This document shows positions 26,597 to 36,414 of a stretch of 54,202 nucleotides of DNA, in pieces; positions within the stretch are counted from its first letter, which is position 1, and each line of letters starts with the position of its first letter. A model generated the notes under the pieces. The model saw only the letters and a program-made list of their open reading frames with translations, searched no databases and was not told the DNA's origin. The translations under genes were made by a program, and so were the position numbers. Source of the stretch: Desulfobulbus elongatus DSM 2908 (GTDB taxonomy: Bacteria > Desulfobacterota > Desulfobulbia > Desulfobulbales > Desulfobulbaceae); the NCBI RefSeq assembly GCF_000621145.1, contig NZ_JHZB01000027.1, positions 1 to 54,202 of the forward strand, written 5' to 3'.

Positions 26597-27820
26597 ATGC
26601 CGCCGATCCATCTCGACCTTTCCGTGCAGGACTGTCTGCAGCGCTATCCCCAGATCCTGCCGGTGTTCCAGCGCTTCGGCTTCCACGACTTCGACAATCC
26701 GCAGGTCCGGGAGAAACTGGGGCCCTTTGTCAAGCTGCGCACCCTGCTCGCCTTCAGGAAAATCGAGGCAGGAATCTTCCTCGACAGCTGCCGCGACGCC
26801 CTGACCGCTCAGCCCGACCTGCCCGCGCCGGCGGACATCCGGACAGCCCAACCGACCCTGCTCACCCTCCTGCCCTGCGGCCTCAAGGTCCCGCTCGACC
26901 GCGCCCTGCAGACCTTTGCCGAACAACTGGCCCACAACGGCACGCCGCTGGCCTACCTGGCCGAGGGCAACGTCAACCACGAACTGTCCTACTCTCCCTA
27001 CATCGAGTCGGTGGAGTCGGTGGACGAACTGCCCGACCTGATCCTCAGCTCGGACCTCAACGCCTTTTACCATCACCGCTTTCTCGAACGTTTCGCGGCA
27101 CCCGGCCACTTTGTCAGCGCAAACACCGCCATGGCGCCGCGGATGGCCGAGATCGGCTTCGCCGACCCGCACGGCCACTTCACCATGTTCTGCGCCAATG
27201 CCCTGGTGGCGGTCCGCGTCAGGGATCTGCGGCCCGAGTTGCCCACGCCCGTCTCCTGGGGCGATCTTCTGGACGAGCGCTACCGCAAGGCGATCATCAT
27301 GCGCGGCCAGGACAGCTTTTTCTGCTCCGGCGTGCTCGTGCCCTTCTTCCGCCTGTTCGGCCGGGACGCCATCCCCAGGCTGGCGGCCAACGTCTGCGGC
27401 GGCATGCATCCCTCGCAGATGGTCAAGATGATCGACGCCCGCGCCGACGGCTGCCCGCCGCTGTTCGTCATGCCCTGGTTCTTTGCCCAAAAGATCAAGA
27501 GCAGGGAGCGGATCGACATCCTCTTTCCCCGGGAAGGGGCCTTCATCAGTCCGGTCCAGCTCCTGGTCAAACGGAGCCGGCGGCAGGCCCTGGCCCACGT
27601 GATCGACTTCCTCATGGGCCGGTCCCTGCACCAGCATTGCAGCGACAACTTCTTCCCCACCCCGCATCCCGAGGTGGCGGATAACCTGCCCGCCGGCGCC
27701 GGGCTGTTCTGGGTGGGCTGGGACTTCATCCACCGGCACGATCTCGAACAGGTGAAAAAACAGATCGGCGAGAGCTTCACCGAGACGTTCCTGCGCACCG
27801 GAGGCGGTCCATGCAGTTGA
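26597..27820 (+). CDS. Cytoplasmic solute-binding-like protein with N-terminal DUF1858-like helical domain
   Basis: The 407-residue protein has no signal peptide. Residues 1-70 resemble the DUF1858/ScdA_N-type helical module (DLSVQDCLQRYPQILPVFQRFGF), but without the usual cysteines. From about residue 88 it resembles a type 2 periplasmic substrate-binding protein of the PotD/AfuA kind (VSWGDLLDERYRKAI, GLFWVGWDFI). Missing a signal peptide, it should stay in the cytoplasm. It lies 268 bases after nifB, overlaps the next gene by 10 bases and belongs to a set with a GTPase and a permease-less ABC ATPase. A cytosolic metal or metallo-ligand carrier is a guess from position. The ATG follows a CGGAGGAT site. 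Confidence 0.8.
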   Translation: MPPIHLDLSVQDCLQRYPQILPVFQRFGFHDFDNPQVREKLGPFVKLRTLLAFRKIEAGIFLDSCRDALTAQPDLPAPADIRTAQPTLLTLLPCGLKVPLDRALQTFAEQLAHNGTPLAYLAEGNVNHELSYSPYIESVESVDELPDLILSSDLNAFYHHRFLERFAAPGHFVSANTAMAPRMAEIGFADPHGHFTMFCANALVAVRVRDLRPELPTPVSWGDLLDERYRKAIIMRGQDSFFCSGVLVPFFRLFGRDAIPRLAANVCGGMHPSQMVKMIDARADGCPPLFVMPWFFAQKIKSRERIDILFPREGAFISPVQLLVKRSRRQALAHVIDFLMGRSLHQHCSDNFFPTPHPEVADNLPAGAGLFWVGWDFIHRHDLEQVKKQIGESFTETFLRTGGGPCS

Positions 27821-28500
27821 TCACCGTTGCCGGCCCCCCTTCCAGCGGCAAGACCTCGGTGCTGATCAAGACCCTGGAGGCGCTGATGGCCGACGGCATC
27901 GCGGCCGGGGTGATTAAATTCGACTGTCTGGTCGCCGACGACGACGCGGTGTACCGCAGTGCCGGGGTGCCGGTGCAGAAGGGGTTGTCCGGGGTGCTCT
28001 GTCCGGACCACTATTTCGTCAGCAACATCGACCGGGTGCTGGAGTGGTCGGGCCGGCGGCAACTGGCCATGACCGTGATCGAGAGCGCCGGCCTGTGCAA
28101 CCGCTGCTCGCCGCACATCAAGGGATCGCTGGCGGTGTGCGTGCTCGACAATGTCAGCGGCCTGCACACGCCGAAGAAGATCGGCCCCATGCTCAAACTG
28201 GCCGACGTGGTGGTGGTCACCAAGGGCGACATCGTCAGCCAGGCCGAGCGCGAGGTCTTCGCCTTCCGGGTGCAGAGCGTGGCACCCCGCGCCCGGATCA
28301 TCCGGGTCAACGGCCGCTCGGGTCAGGGCGCGCACGCCCTGGCCGAGATGTTCAAGGCAGCCCCGGCATTGCAGGGAGACCTTGCGGCCCTGCGGCTGCG
28401 GTTCCCCATGCCGGCGGCCCTCTGCTCCTACTGCCTCGGCGAGACCAGGGTCGGGCCGGATTACCAGATCGGCCAGTTCCGCAAGCTGAATATCGACTGA
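27811..28500 (+). CDS. SIMIBI-class GTPase with two CxxC pairs (HypB/UreG/CobW-like)
   Basis: The 229-residue protein has a P-loop GPPSSGKT at residues 8-15, the ESAG motif of HypB/UreG-type GTPases at 91-94, and TKGD at 137-140 in the place of NKxD. Two cysteine pairs stand out: C96-x2-C99 straight after the ESAG motif and C205-x2-C208 near the C-terminus; together they could hold a metal or an Fe-S cluster. Relatives use GTP to drive metal insertion into enzymes. The ATG overlaps the upstream stop and follows GGAGG. The next gene is 113 bases downstream. What it delivers, if anything, cannot be read from sequence. Confidence 0.85.
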   Translation: MQLITVAGPPSSGKTSVLIKTLEALMADGIAAGVIKFDCLVADDDAVYRSAGVPVQKGLSGVLCPDHYFVSNIDRVLEWSGRRQLAMTVIESAGLCNRCSPHIKGSLAVCVLDNVSGLHTPKKIGPMLKLADVVVVTKGDIVSQAEREVFAFRVQSVAPRARIIRVNGRSGQGAHALAEMFKAAPALQGDLAALRLRFPMPAALCSYCLGETRVGPDYQIGQFRKLNID

Positions 28501-28613
28501 AATGCGCCGGCCGGATGGGAGAGAAAAAGGAGCAATCCCGCAGGCGCCACCCGTGAGCGCGCACCCGGCAACAGGCATGATCACGCCATAACCCATCGGG
28601 AAACAGAACCACT

Positions 28614-29645
28614 GTGCAGCCGCTCACCGACGAAATACTTGCCCGAACCAGCCTTGCCAGCCTGCTGGCCGATTATCCTCTGCTCGAATCGGCGCTGCTG
28701 GAAACGGGCATCGAGTTCGATCCGGCCGAGGAAGTCACCCTCCCGGCCAAGCTGGCCCAATGGGCCGCCCTGCGCGGCCAGTCGGCGGAAGCCTTCCTGG
28801 CGCAGTTGCGCGAACGGATCGACGAACTCAACAACCTGCTCGGTGCCACGGTCTCGCTGACGCGCCTTGCGATCCTGGCTGGCCGCGACAAATCGGGACA
28901 GCCGGAGCAGGTGACGCAGATCGCCCTGCAGCGGGGCGACCTGTTGGCCATCGTCGGTCCCACCGGCTCGGGCAAGAGCCGGCTGCTGGCCGACATCGAA
29001 TGGCTGGCCACCGGCGACACCCCCAGCGGACGGACCATTCTCGCCGATGGCCGGACCGCCGCCGACAGGCGGTTCGCCTCCGGCGGCGAACAACTGATCG
29101 CCCAGCTCTCCCAGACCATGTCCTTTGTCCTCGACGCCACGGTCGAGGAACTGCTCGGCCTGCACGTCGAGAGCCGGGGCATGGCGGCCGGCCTGGTGCA
29201 GGACACCATCGCCGCGGCCAACGACCTGTCGGGCGAACCCTTTTCCGGGGCCACCCCCCTGACCAGCCTCAGCGGCGGCCAGACCCGGGCCCTGATGGTG
29301 GCGGACACCGCCCTGGTCTGCCGCTCGCCGATCGTGCTCATCGACGAGATCGAAAACGCGGGCATCGACCGGCGCGCTGCCTTCAACCTGCTGCTCTCGC
29401 AGGAAAAAATCGTGCTTTCCGCCACCCACGATCCGCTCCTGGCCCTGTTGGCGCCGCGCCGGCTGTGCATGCGCCACGGCGCCATGCATTCGCTCCATGA
29501 ACGGACCGGCGAGGAGGAAGCCCTCCTCGCCGACCTGGAACGACTCGACGATATCCACGCCGCCATCCGCACCCGGCTGCGGCTGGGCGAGCGGCTGAAC
29601 GCCATCGATTTCGCACAACTACGGAGGGAACACTCATGGCCATGA
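28614..29645 (+). CDS. Permease-less ABC-type ATPase with N-terminal DUF1858-like domain
   Basis: The 343-residue protein has an N-terminal helical part (about 1-75: SLASLLADYPLLESALLETGIEF) that resembles the first domain of the solute-binding-like protein two genes upstream. An ABC ATPase domain follows with Walker A GPTGSGKS at 115-122, signature LSGGQ at 219-223, Walker B IVLIDE at 240-245 and a switch His in SATHDP. No membrane segment and no permease gene are nearby, so it is not a classical transporter subunit. The GTG start has a weak ribosome-binding site. It overlaps the next gene by 10 bases. Confidence 0.85.
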   Translation: MQPLTDEILARTSLASLLADYPLLESALLETGIEFDPAEEVTLPAKLAQWAALRGQSAEAFLAQLRERIDELNNLLGATVSLTRLAILAGRDKSGQPEQVTQIALQRGDLLAIVGPTGSGKSRLLADIEWLATGDTPSGRTILADGRTAADRRFASGGEQLIAQLSQTMSFVLDATVEELLGLHVESRGMAAGLVQDTIAAANDLSGEPFSGATPLTSLSGGQTRALMVADTALVCRSPIVLIDEIENAGIDRRAAFNLLLSQEKIVLSATHDPLLALLAPRRLCMRHGAMHSLHERTGEEEALLADLERLDDIHAAIRTRLRLGERLNAIDFAQLRREHSWP

Positions 29646-30100
29646 CCATCCGCTTCTTTGAAAAACCTCACTGCACCGGCAACGCCCGGCAAAAGGCCAT
29701 CCTGCTCGCCGCCGGTCACCGGCTGATTGTCGAGGATATCCTGACCTACCCCTTCACCCGCGATGAGTTGCGCTCCTTTTTCGGTGCCATGCCGGTGGTC
29801 CACTGGTTCAACCAGCTGGCGTCGCGGGTCAAATCCGGGGAGATCGACTTCGACGCCATGGACGAGGACCGGGCCTTGGCGGCCATGCTGGCCGAGCCGG
29901 GGCTCATCCGCCGGCCGCTCATGGAAATCAAGGGCATACGGCTGGCAGGCTTCAATATCGAGGAGTTGGAACGGATCGGCGTGAGCTGCCGGCACAGCCC
30001 GCGCCTGGACCTGCTGGCCGGGGTGGACCTGGAAGGATGTCCGGGCCACGACATCGGCATGCAGTGCGACGACCCGCGCACCCTGCCGATGCTGGGATAA
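29636..30100 (+). CDS. Nitrogenase-associated ArsC/Spx-like protein (NifO-like)
   Basis: The 154-residue protein has an ArsC/Spx thioredoxin-like fold signature: FFEKPHCTGNARQKAILLAAGH, then VEDILTYPFTRDELRSFFG and RRPLMEIKG. It matches nitrogenase-associated proteins (NifO type) of nif clusters, whose exact function is unclear. Only one cysteine is in the active-site loop (HCTGN), not the CxxC of arsenate reductases. The ATG overlaps the upstream stop and follows GGAGG. Confidence 0.88.
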   Translation: MAMTIRFFEKPHCTGNARQKAILLAAGHRLIVEDILTYPFTRDELRSFFGAMPVVHWFNQLASRVKSGEIDFDAMDEDRALAAMLAEPGLIRRPLMEIKGIRLAGFNIEELERIGVSCRHSPRLDLLAGVDLEGCPGHDIGMQCDDPRTLPMLG

Positions 30101-30316
30101 GGGAGCATATAGCGGGGCTTCCTCCGCCATTGTCCAGGGGCACACGGCCTCTTACGCCGACGGCCCGCCGCTTCCAGAAGTGCACGCCGATGGGGTCGCG
30201 GGTCATTTTGCGCCTGGAAATTTTCCGCTCACTGGCTTATCCTGCATGCTCTTCCCGTCCGTTTCGGACTTTCTTGCCAACAAAACCTGCACGACTTTAT
30301 TGGAGCGGTGAACGCT

Positions 30317-31546
30317 ATGCACATCAAAAACGTGATCGACGACATCTATCGCCTGTCCGTCAACATCGAGGACAAGAACTATCTCTTCGAGGGTATCTGG
30401 CCGATTCCCCACGGCATTTCCATCAACGGCTACCTGATCAAGGCGGAAAAGAACGTCCTGATCGACCTGACCCAGGACATCTTCAATTTTCCCCAGGAAT
30501 TCACCCACCAGATGGACGGCGTCACCCTGGGCGTCGAGGACATCGACATCCTGGTGGTCAACCACATGGAGCCCGACCACTCCGGCTGGCTGCGCGAATT
30601 CTGCAAGAAAAACAGCAAGGCGGTCATCTACTGCACCAAGAAGGCCGTGCCGCTGCTGAACGCCTTTGCCGGGGTGCCGGCCGAACGGGCCGTGGCCATC
30701 ACCGACGGCATGGTCCTGGAGGTGGGGGACTATGAACTCCAGTTCTTCGACACCCCCAACATCCACTGGCCCGAGACCATGATGACCTACGAGCGCAAGC
30801 GCAAGATCCTGTTCTCCTGCGACGCCTTCGGCTCCTACGGCAGCATCGACGAGGACGCCATCTTCGACGACCAGGTTTCCGAGGAGCGGCATGCGTTTTT
30901 CGAGGAGGAGGCCCTGCGCTACTACGCCAACATCGTGGCCACCTTCTCGCCCTTTGTCCTCAAGGGCCTGGAGAAGCTGGGCGGCCTGGCGATCGAGGTG
31001 ATCTGCCCCTCGCACGGCATCATCTGGCGCGACAATCCGGCGGTGATCATCGAGCATTACCAGCGCTATGCCGGATACAGCAAGGGACCGGCCGAGCGCG
31101 AAGTGACCGTGGTCTGGAGTTCCATGTACGGCAACACCAAACAGGTGCTCAACCTGGTGATCGAAACCCTGCGCCGGCGCGACATCCCGGTGCACGTTTT
31201 CCAGGTGCCCGGCGACGAGATCGGCTACATCCTGGCCAGCGCCTGGAAATCCGCAGGGCTGATCTTCGGCATGCCCACCTACGAATACAAGATGTTTCCG
31301 CCCATGGCCCATACTATCGATGAGCTGATGGTCAAGAAGGTGACGAACAAGAAGGTGTTCCGTTTCGGCTCCTTCGGCTGGTCGGGCGGTGCCCAGAAGG
31401 ATTTCGAAACCAGGACCGAAAAGGCCGGCTGGGACATCCTGGGCCACTACGAATGGCAGGGCGCGCCCACCGAGGCCGACAAGGCGGCCATGCAGCAGGC
31501 CCTGGAAGCGTACTGCGACGCCCTTATCGCCTTTACTCCCCGGTAA
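30317..31546 (+). CDS. A-type flavoprotein (FprA / rubredoxin:oxygen oxidoreductase), paralogue 2
   Basis: The 409-residue protein has the diiron set HMEPDHSG, a His in IHWPETMM, an Asp in SCDAFGSYG and a His in PSHGIIW, then a flavodoxin domain (SSMYGNTKQ, FGSFGWSGGA). Family members reduce oxygen or nitric oxide. Its place between nif genes suggests that it lowers oxygen around nitrogenase. ATG 30317 follows GGAG by 12 bases; a GTG nine bases upstream is too close to that site. The HMG-CoA-lyase-like gene follows after 16 bases. The sequence is clearly diverged from the first paralogue (15582). Confidence 0.94.
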   Translation: MHIKNVIDDIYRLSVNIEDKNYLFEGIWPIPHGISINGYLIKAEKNVLIDLTQDIFNFPQEFTHQMDGVTLGVEDIDILVVNHMEPDHSGWLREFCKKNSKAVIYCTKKAVPLLNAFAGVPAERAVAITDGMVLEVGDYELQFFDTPNIHWPETMMTYERKRKILFSCDAFGSYGSIDEDAIFDDQVSEERHAFFEEEALRYYANIVATFSPFVLKGLEKLGGLAIEVICPSHGIIWRDNPAVIIEHYQRYAGYSKGPAEREVTVVWSSMYGNTKQVLNLVIETLRRRDIPVHVFQVPGDEIGYILASAWKSAGLIFGMPTYEYKMFPPMAHTIDELMVKKVTNKKVFRFGSFGWSGGAQKDFETRTEKAGWDILGHYEWQGAPTEADKAAMQQALEAYCDALIAFTPR

Positions 31547-31562
31547 CCCACGCATCCCGACC

Positions 31563-32474
31563 ATGCCCGGCACACCCGGACCCGAAGCCGGAGGCGGCCC
31601 TGCCGCCCCCGGCTTCGTCCTTCTCGAAGAACAATCTCTCCGCGACGGCCTGCAGAACGAGGCCCGTCTGCTCACTGTGGCCGAAAAGCTGGAACTGGTC
31701 GGCCTGCTGGCAGCGGCCGGCATCCGCCGCATCCAGGTCGGCAGCTTCGTCGATCCGCGCCGGATGCCGCAGATGGCCGGAACCGGGGAACTGGTGGCGC
31801 AGGTGCAGGCGGACTGGCCGCATCTCCTCTGCTCGGCCCTGGTGCTCAACGCCAGGGGACTGGAGCGGGCGCTTGCCTGCGGCATGCACCATCTCAGCCT
31901 GTCGGTCTCGGTGGCGGAATCCCACAGCCGCAGAAACGTGGGCCGCGCGGCCGCGGATGCCCTGGACGACATGGTGGCACTGGTGCGGGGTGCAGTGGCG
32001 GCGGGGGTGCGGGTCAGGGCCGGGGTGCAGTGCGCCTTTGGCTGCTTGCAGGAGGGGGACGTGGATGAGGCAACGGTGTTGGCCGCGGTGAAACGCCTGG
32101 CCGCCGCCGGCGCCGCGGAGATCAACCTGGCCGATACCGCCGGGCTCGCCACCCCTTTTCAGGTGCGGCGGCTGGTGGCACGGGTGCGGGCCGCCGTACC
32201 GGAGGCGCGGCTCTCGCTTCATCTCCATGATACCGGCGGACAGGGTCTCGCCAACCTGGCCGCCGGCTACGGGGCCGGCGTGCGCCTCTTCGACACCGCT
32301 GCCGGCGGTCTCGGCGGCTGCCCCTTTGTCGAGGGGGTGGCCGGCAACGTGGCCACCGAGGAGGCGGTCCGTTTTTTCGAAGCAATAGGGGTGGCCACCG
32401 GTGTCGACCTCGCCGCTCTGGCGCAGGTGGTCCGGCGATACGAAGCCTTGCTGGGACGAACCCTGGTGAGGTGA
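31563..32474 (+). CDS. Hydroxymethylglutaryl-CoA lyase-like DRE-TIM metallolyase
   Basis: The 303-residue protein has the family signatures RDGLQNE, IQVGSFVDPRRMPQMAG, LHLHDTGGQGLAN and GGLGGCPFVEGVAGNVATEE, where the Cys is the catalytic one of HMG-CoA lyases. These motifs fit EC 4.1.3.4-type enzymes that cleave 3-hydroxy-3-methylglutaryl-CoA and not NifV homocitrate synthase. It follows the FprA gene after 16 bases, so it is probably in the same transcript. The ATG has a weak ribosome-binding site. Why such an enzyme is here is unclear. Confidence 0.88.
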   Translation: MPGTPGPEAGGGPAAPGFVLLEEQSLRDGLQNEARLLTVAEKLELVGLLAAAGIRRIQVGSFVDPRRMPQMAGTGELVAQVQADWPHLLCSALVLNARGLERALACGMHHLSLSVSVAESHSRRNVGRAAADALDDMVALVRGAVAAGVRVRAGVQCAFGCLQEGDVDEATVLAAVKRLAAAGAAEINLADTAGLATPFQVRRLVARVRAAVPEARLSLHLHDTGGQGLANLAAGYGAGVRLFDTAAGGLGGCPFVEGVAGNVATEEAVRFFEAIGVATGVDLAALAQVVRRYEALLGRTLVR

Positions 32475-32540
32475 GAGAGGAAGGGCAGCCTGACCAGCCT
32501 CTAAGGCCGGTCAAGCTGGAGAGAGGCGGCGAACACCCTT

Positions 32541-32580
32541 CCCTCGGCCCATGACAGCGCACCCTGTCAAGGGCCAAGGG
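32541..32580. terminator. Probable bidirectional terminator between convergent genes
   Basis: An imperfect long inverted repeat (CCCTCGGCCCATGACAG with CTGTCAAGGGCCAAGGG) lies between the HMG-CoA-lyase-like gene and nifA. There is no long T-tract, so activity as a terminator is inferred mainly from location. Confidence 0.5.
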
Positions 32581-32605
32581 TGTCCCGGAATCGGAGGAGG
32601 TGGAT

Positions 32606-34201
32606 TCAGGGACACTGAAGGGCGAATTTCTTGATCCGGTACCCCATCTGCCGTTGGGTCAGACCCAACTCGCGGGCCGCCCGCGACTGGACCCAGCCGT
32701 TGCGGATCAGGGCCGATTCGACCTCTTCCCGCTCCAGATCGCGCAGGGATTTCCTGGGTTGCTGCGGGTGCGCGGCCTGGGGATCGGCAACCGCCGGCTG
32801 GGGTACCGACGGTCTCAGGGACGGCGGAATGGTTCCCTGCTCCGGCCTGACCATGTAGTCGGGCAGATCCTCCACCCGCAGCACATCGCCCGCCGCCAGG
32901 ATCACCAGCCGCTCCACCAGGTTCTGCAGTTCGCGCACGTTGCCGGGCCAATCGTAATCCGTGAGGAAATCGAGAAATTCCCGCGACATCCGCAGCAACT
33001 TCTCGTTGCGTTTGTTGCTCGACCGCAGGAAATGGTCGAGCAGCAATGGAATGTCGTCCCGGCGCTTGCGCAGCGGCGGCAGGTGAAGCGGCACCACGTT
33101 GAGGCGGTAATAGAGGTCGTTGCGGAACACTCCCTGGACCACGGCCTGTTCGAGATTGACGTTGGTGGCCGCAATGATGCGGACATCGACCGTCAGGGTC
33201 CGGGACGCCCCCAACCGTTCGAACTGCTGCTCCTGGAGCACCCGCAGCAGCTTGGCCTGGAGCGGCAGGGGCAACTCGCCGATCTCGTCGAGAAAGATGG
33301 TGCCGCCGTCCGCCTGCTCGAACCGGCCGATCCGGGACACCACCGCGCCGGTGAAGGCGCCCTTCTCGTGACCGAACAGCTCGCTTTCCAGCAGGTTCTC
33401 CGGCAGGGCCGCGCAATTCACCTTGATGAACGGTTTGTCCAGCCGCGGACTGGCGTCATGGATGGCCCGCGCCACCAGTTCCTTGCCGGTCCCCGATTCC
33501 CCCAACAGCAACACGGTCGCCGTCGACGGCGCCACCCGCTCGATATTCCAGTAGACCTCCTGCATGGCCTTGGACTGGCCGATGATCTGATGGCGGTGAT
33601 ACCGGCCGTGCAGCTTTTCCTTGAGGCTGAGATTTTCCTGCACCAGCAGTTCCCGGTCCTTGTGAATGGCCCGGTGCAGGTTGAGGAACTGGGCGATCAG
33701 GGTTGCCAGCACGGTGAGGAAGCGCACGTCCTCCTCAAAGGAAATCTCGGGCCCGAACAGCCGGTCGACACTGAGCACGCCGACGGTGGTGCCGGCGAGC
33801 GTGACCGGCACGCCGATGAAGGAAATGGTTTCCTTGGAAATCCTGGTTCTGGCGCCGGTCCGGTTGAGAAACAACGGTTCACTATGGACATCCGGCACCA
33901 CAAAGGGCGAGGCGGTGGTGAACACCTGCCCGTAAATGCCTTCATTGAGGCCATACACGCCTCGCTGCTCTTCCTCGACGCTGAGCCCGTAGGATGCCCG
34001 AATCACCAAGTGACGGCCCGTTTCATCCAACAGGGCCAAGGTGGCCCGTTCCATGCGCAGGGTGTCGTGCAGGATCTTGAGAATGGAGGCCAAGGTGGTA
34101 TCGAGATGAACGGCGGCACCGATCAGATTGACGATGTTGTACAGGGCCTGCACTTCAAGCGCCGAAGTTATTGTTGCTTTTGACGACTCTTCCGCAGACA
34201 T
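32606..34201 (-). CDS. nifA: NifA, sigma-54-dependent activator of nif genes
   Basis: The 531-residue protein has an N-terminal GAF domain (about 15-180), an AAA+ domain with Walker A GESGTGKE at 234-241 and the canonical GAFTGA loop at 281-286, and a C-terminal HTH ([25 protein letters not shown]) typical of NifA. The linker between AAA+ and HTH is rich in Pro and has no Cys pair, so the oxygen-sensing cysteine motif of rhizobial NifA is absent. ATG 34201 follows GAGGGAG by 11 bases; a TTG eight codons upstream is less likely. It should act on the nifH promoter at 34673. Confidence 0.95.
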   Translation of the reverse strand: MSAEESSKATITSALEVQALYNIVNLIGAAVHLDTTLASILKILHDTLRMERATLALLDETGRHLVIRASYGLSVEEEQRGVYGLNEGIYGQVFTTASPFVVPDVHSEPLFLNRTGARTRISKETISFIGVPVTLAGTTVGVLSVDRLFGPEISFEEDVRFLTVLATLIAQFLNLHRAIHKDRELLVQENLSLKEKLHGRYHRHQIIGQSKAMQEVYWNIERVAPSTATVLLLGESGTGKELVARAIHDASPRLDKPFIKVNCAALPENLLESELFGHEKGAFTGAVVSRIGRFEQADGGTIFLDEIGELPLPLQAKLLRVLQEQQFERLGASRTLTVDVRIIAATNVNLEQAVVQGVFRNDLYYRLNVVPLHLPPLRKRRDDIPLLLDHFLRSSNKRNEKLLRMSREFLDFLTDYDWPGNVRELQNLVERLVILAAGDVLRVEDLPDYMVRPEQGTIPPSLRPSVPQPAVADPQAAHPQQPRKSLRDLEREEVESALIRNGWVQSRAARELGLTQRQMGYRIKKFALQCP

Positions 34202-34226
34202 GATGCTGTATTCTCCCTCATGCAAC

Positions 34227-34250
34227 GCATATACCCTAAATCATATATGC
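34227..34250 (-). promoter_or_regulatory. Inverted repeat in the nifA leader
   Basis: GCATATA (34227-34233) and TATATGC (34244-34250) are separated by 10 bases, just upstream of the nifA start. A repressor or autoregulatory site is possible; no family is implied. Confidence 0.4.
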
Positions 34251-35621
<1,371 letters not shown>

Positions 35622-35677
35622 GCAAAGGCAAGCAAAGCGTACTCACCGCAACCCGTTTTATTAAGGAGCCAATTACC

Positions 35678-36022
35678 ATGTTGATCATGATCAGAGCCAT
35701 CGTCAGACCCGAAAAAGCCGACGCCGTTCTTGCCGCCCTGATGGACGCCGGATTTCCCGCTGTCACCAAATACTCGGTCGCCGGCCGCGGCAAGCAGCGC
35801 GGCATCAAGATCGGGGAGGTGACCTACGACGAGATCCCCAAGACCATGCTGATGAGCGTCATCAACGAAGAGGACAAGGATTTCGTCATCAACACCATCA
35901 TGAACACCGCCCGTTCCGGCGCCAAGGGTGCCTTCGGCGACGGCAAGATTTTCATCAGCGACGTCGAATGCGCCTACACCATCAGCTCCGGCGTCAAGGA
36001 AGGCGCGGAGGTGGAGGCATGA
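35678..36022 (+). CDS. nifI1: PII-family nitrogen regulator NifI1
   Basis: The 114-residue PII-like protein (MIRAIVRPEKADAVLAAL, YSVAGRGKQRG, GDGKIFISDVE) lies between nifH and nifD. In anaerobes NifI1 and NifI2 form a complex that inhibits NifDK and is relieved by 2-oxoglutarate. It follows nifH by 56 bases with an AAGGAG site, and its TGA overlaps the start of nifI2 (ATGA). Confidence 0.95.
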   Translation: MLIMIRAIVRPEKADAVLAALMDAGFPAVTKYSVAGRGKQRGIKIGEVTYDEIPKTMLMSVINEEDKDFVINTIMNTARSGAKGAFGDGKIFISDVECAYTISSGVKEGAEVEA

Positions 36023-36393
36023 AAGAGGTGATCGCCATCGTGCGCATGAACATGATGAACCAGACCAAGAAGGCGCTGACCGAGGCCGGGGTGGATGCGT
36101 TTTTCGCCCACGAGGCCACGGGGCGGGGCAAGGGTTTCGTCAACCCCCAGGTCCTTGCCGGGGCCGAGGAAGGGTATGAAGAGGCGGCTTCCCTGCTCGG
36201 CGAGAAGGGCAAGCTCTATCCCAAACGGGTGATCACCATCGTCGTGGACGACGATTTCGTCGACACCGTGGTCGACACCATCGTCACCACCAACAAGACA
36301 GGCAAACCGGGCGACGGCAAGATCTTCGTCCTCCCGATCAAGAACGCCGTTCGCGTGCGTACGGGCGACGCGGGAATGAAGGCCATATCCTAA
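36019..36393 (+). CDS. nifI2: PII-family nitrogen regulator NifI2
   Basis: The 124-residue partner of NifI1 has IAIVRMNMMNQTKKAL, HEATGRGKGFVNPQ and GDGKIFVLPIKNAVRVRTG. The ATGA overlap with nifI1 indicates coupled synthesis. The long T-loop region (about residues 36-70) is typical of NifI2. Confidence 0.95.
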   Translation: MKEVIAIVRMNMMNQTKKALTEAGVDAFFAHEATGRGKGFVNPQVLAGAEEGYEEAASLLGEKGKLYPKRVITIVVDDDFVDTVVDTIVTTNKTGKPGDGKIFVLPIKNAVRVRTGDAGMKAIS

Positions 36394-36414
36394 AAGCCCA
36401 GGGAGAAGAACAAC

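Noticed and set aside
31563-32474. The metallolyase as nifV (homocitrate synthase)
   Set aside because: The RDGLQNE and GGCPFVEG signatures are of HMG-CoA lyases; NifV-type enzymes use a different active-site set.
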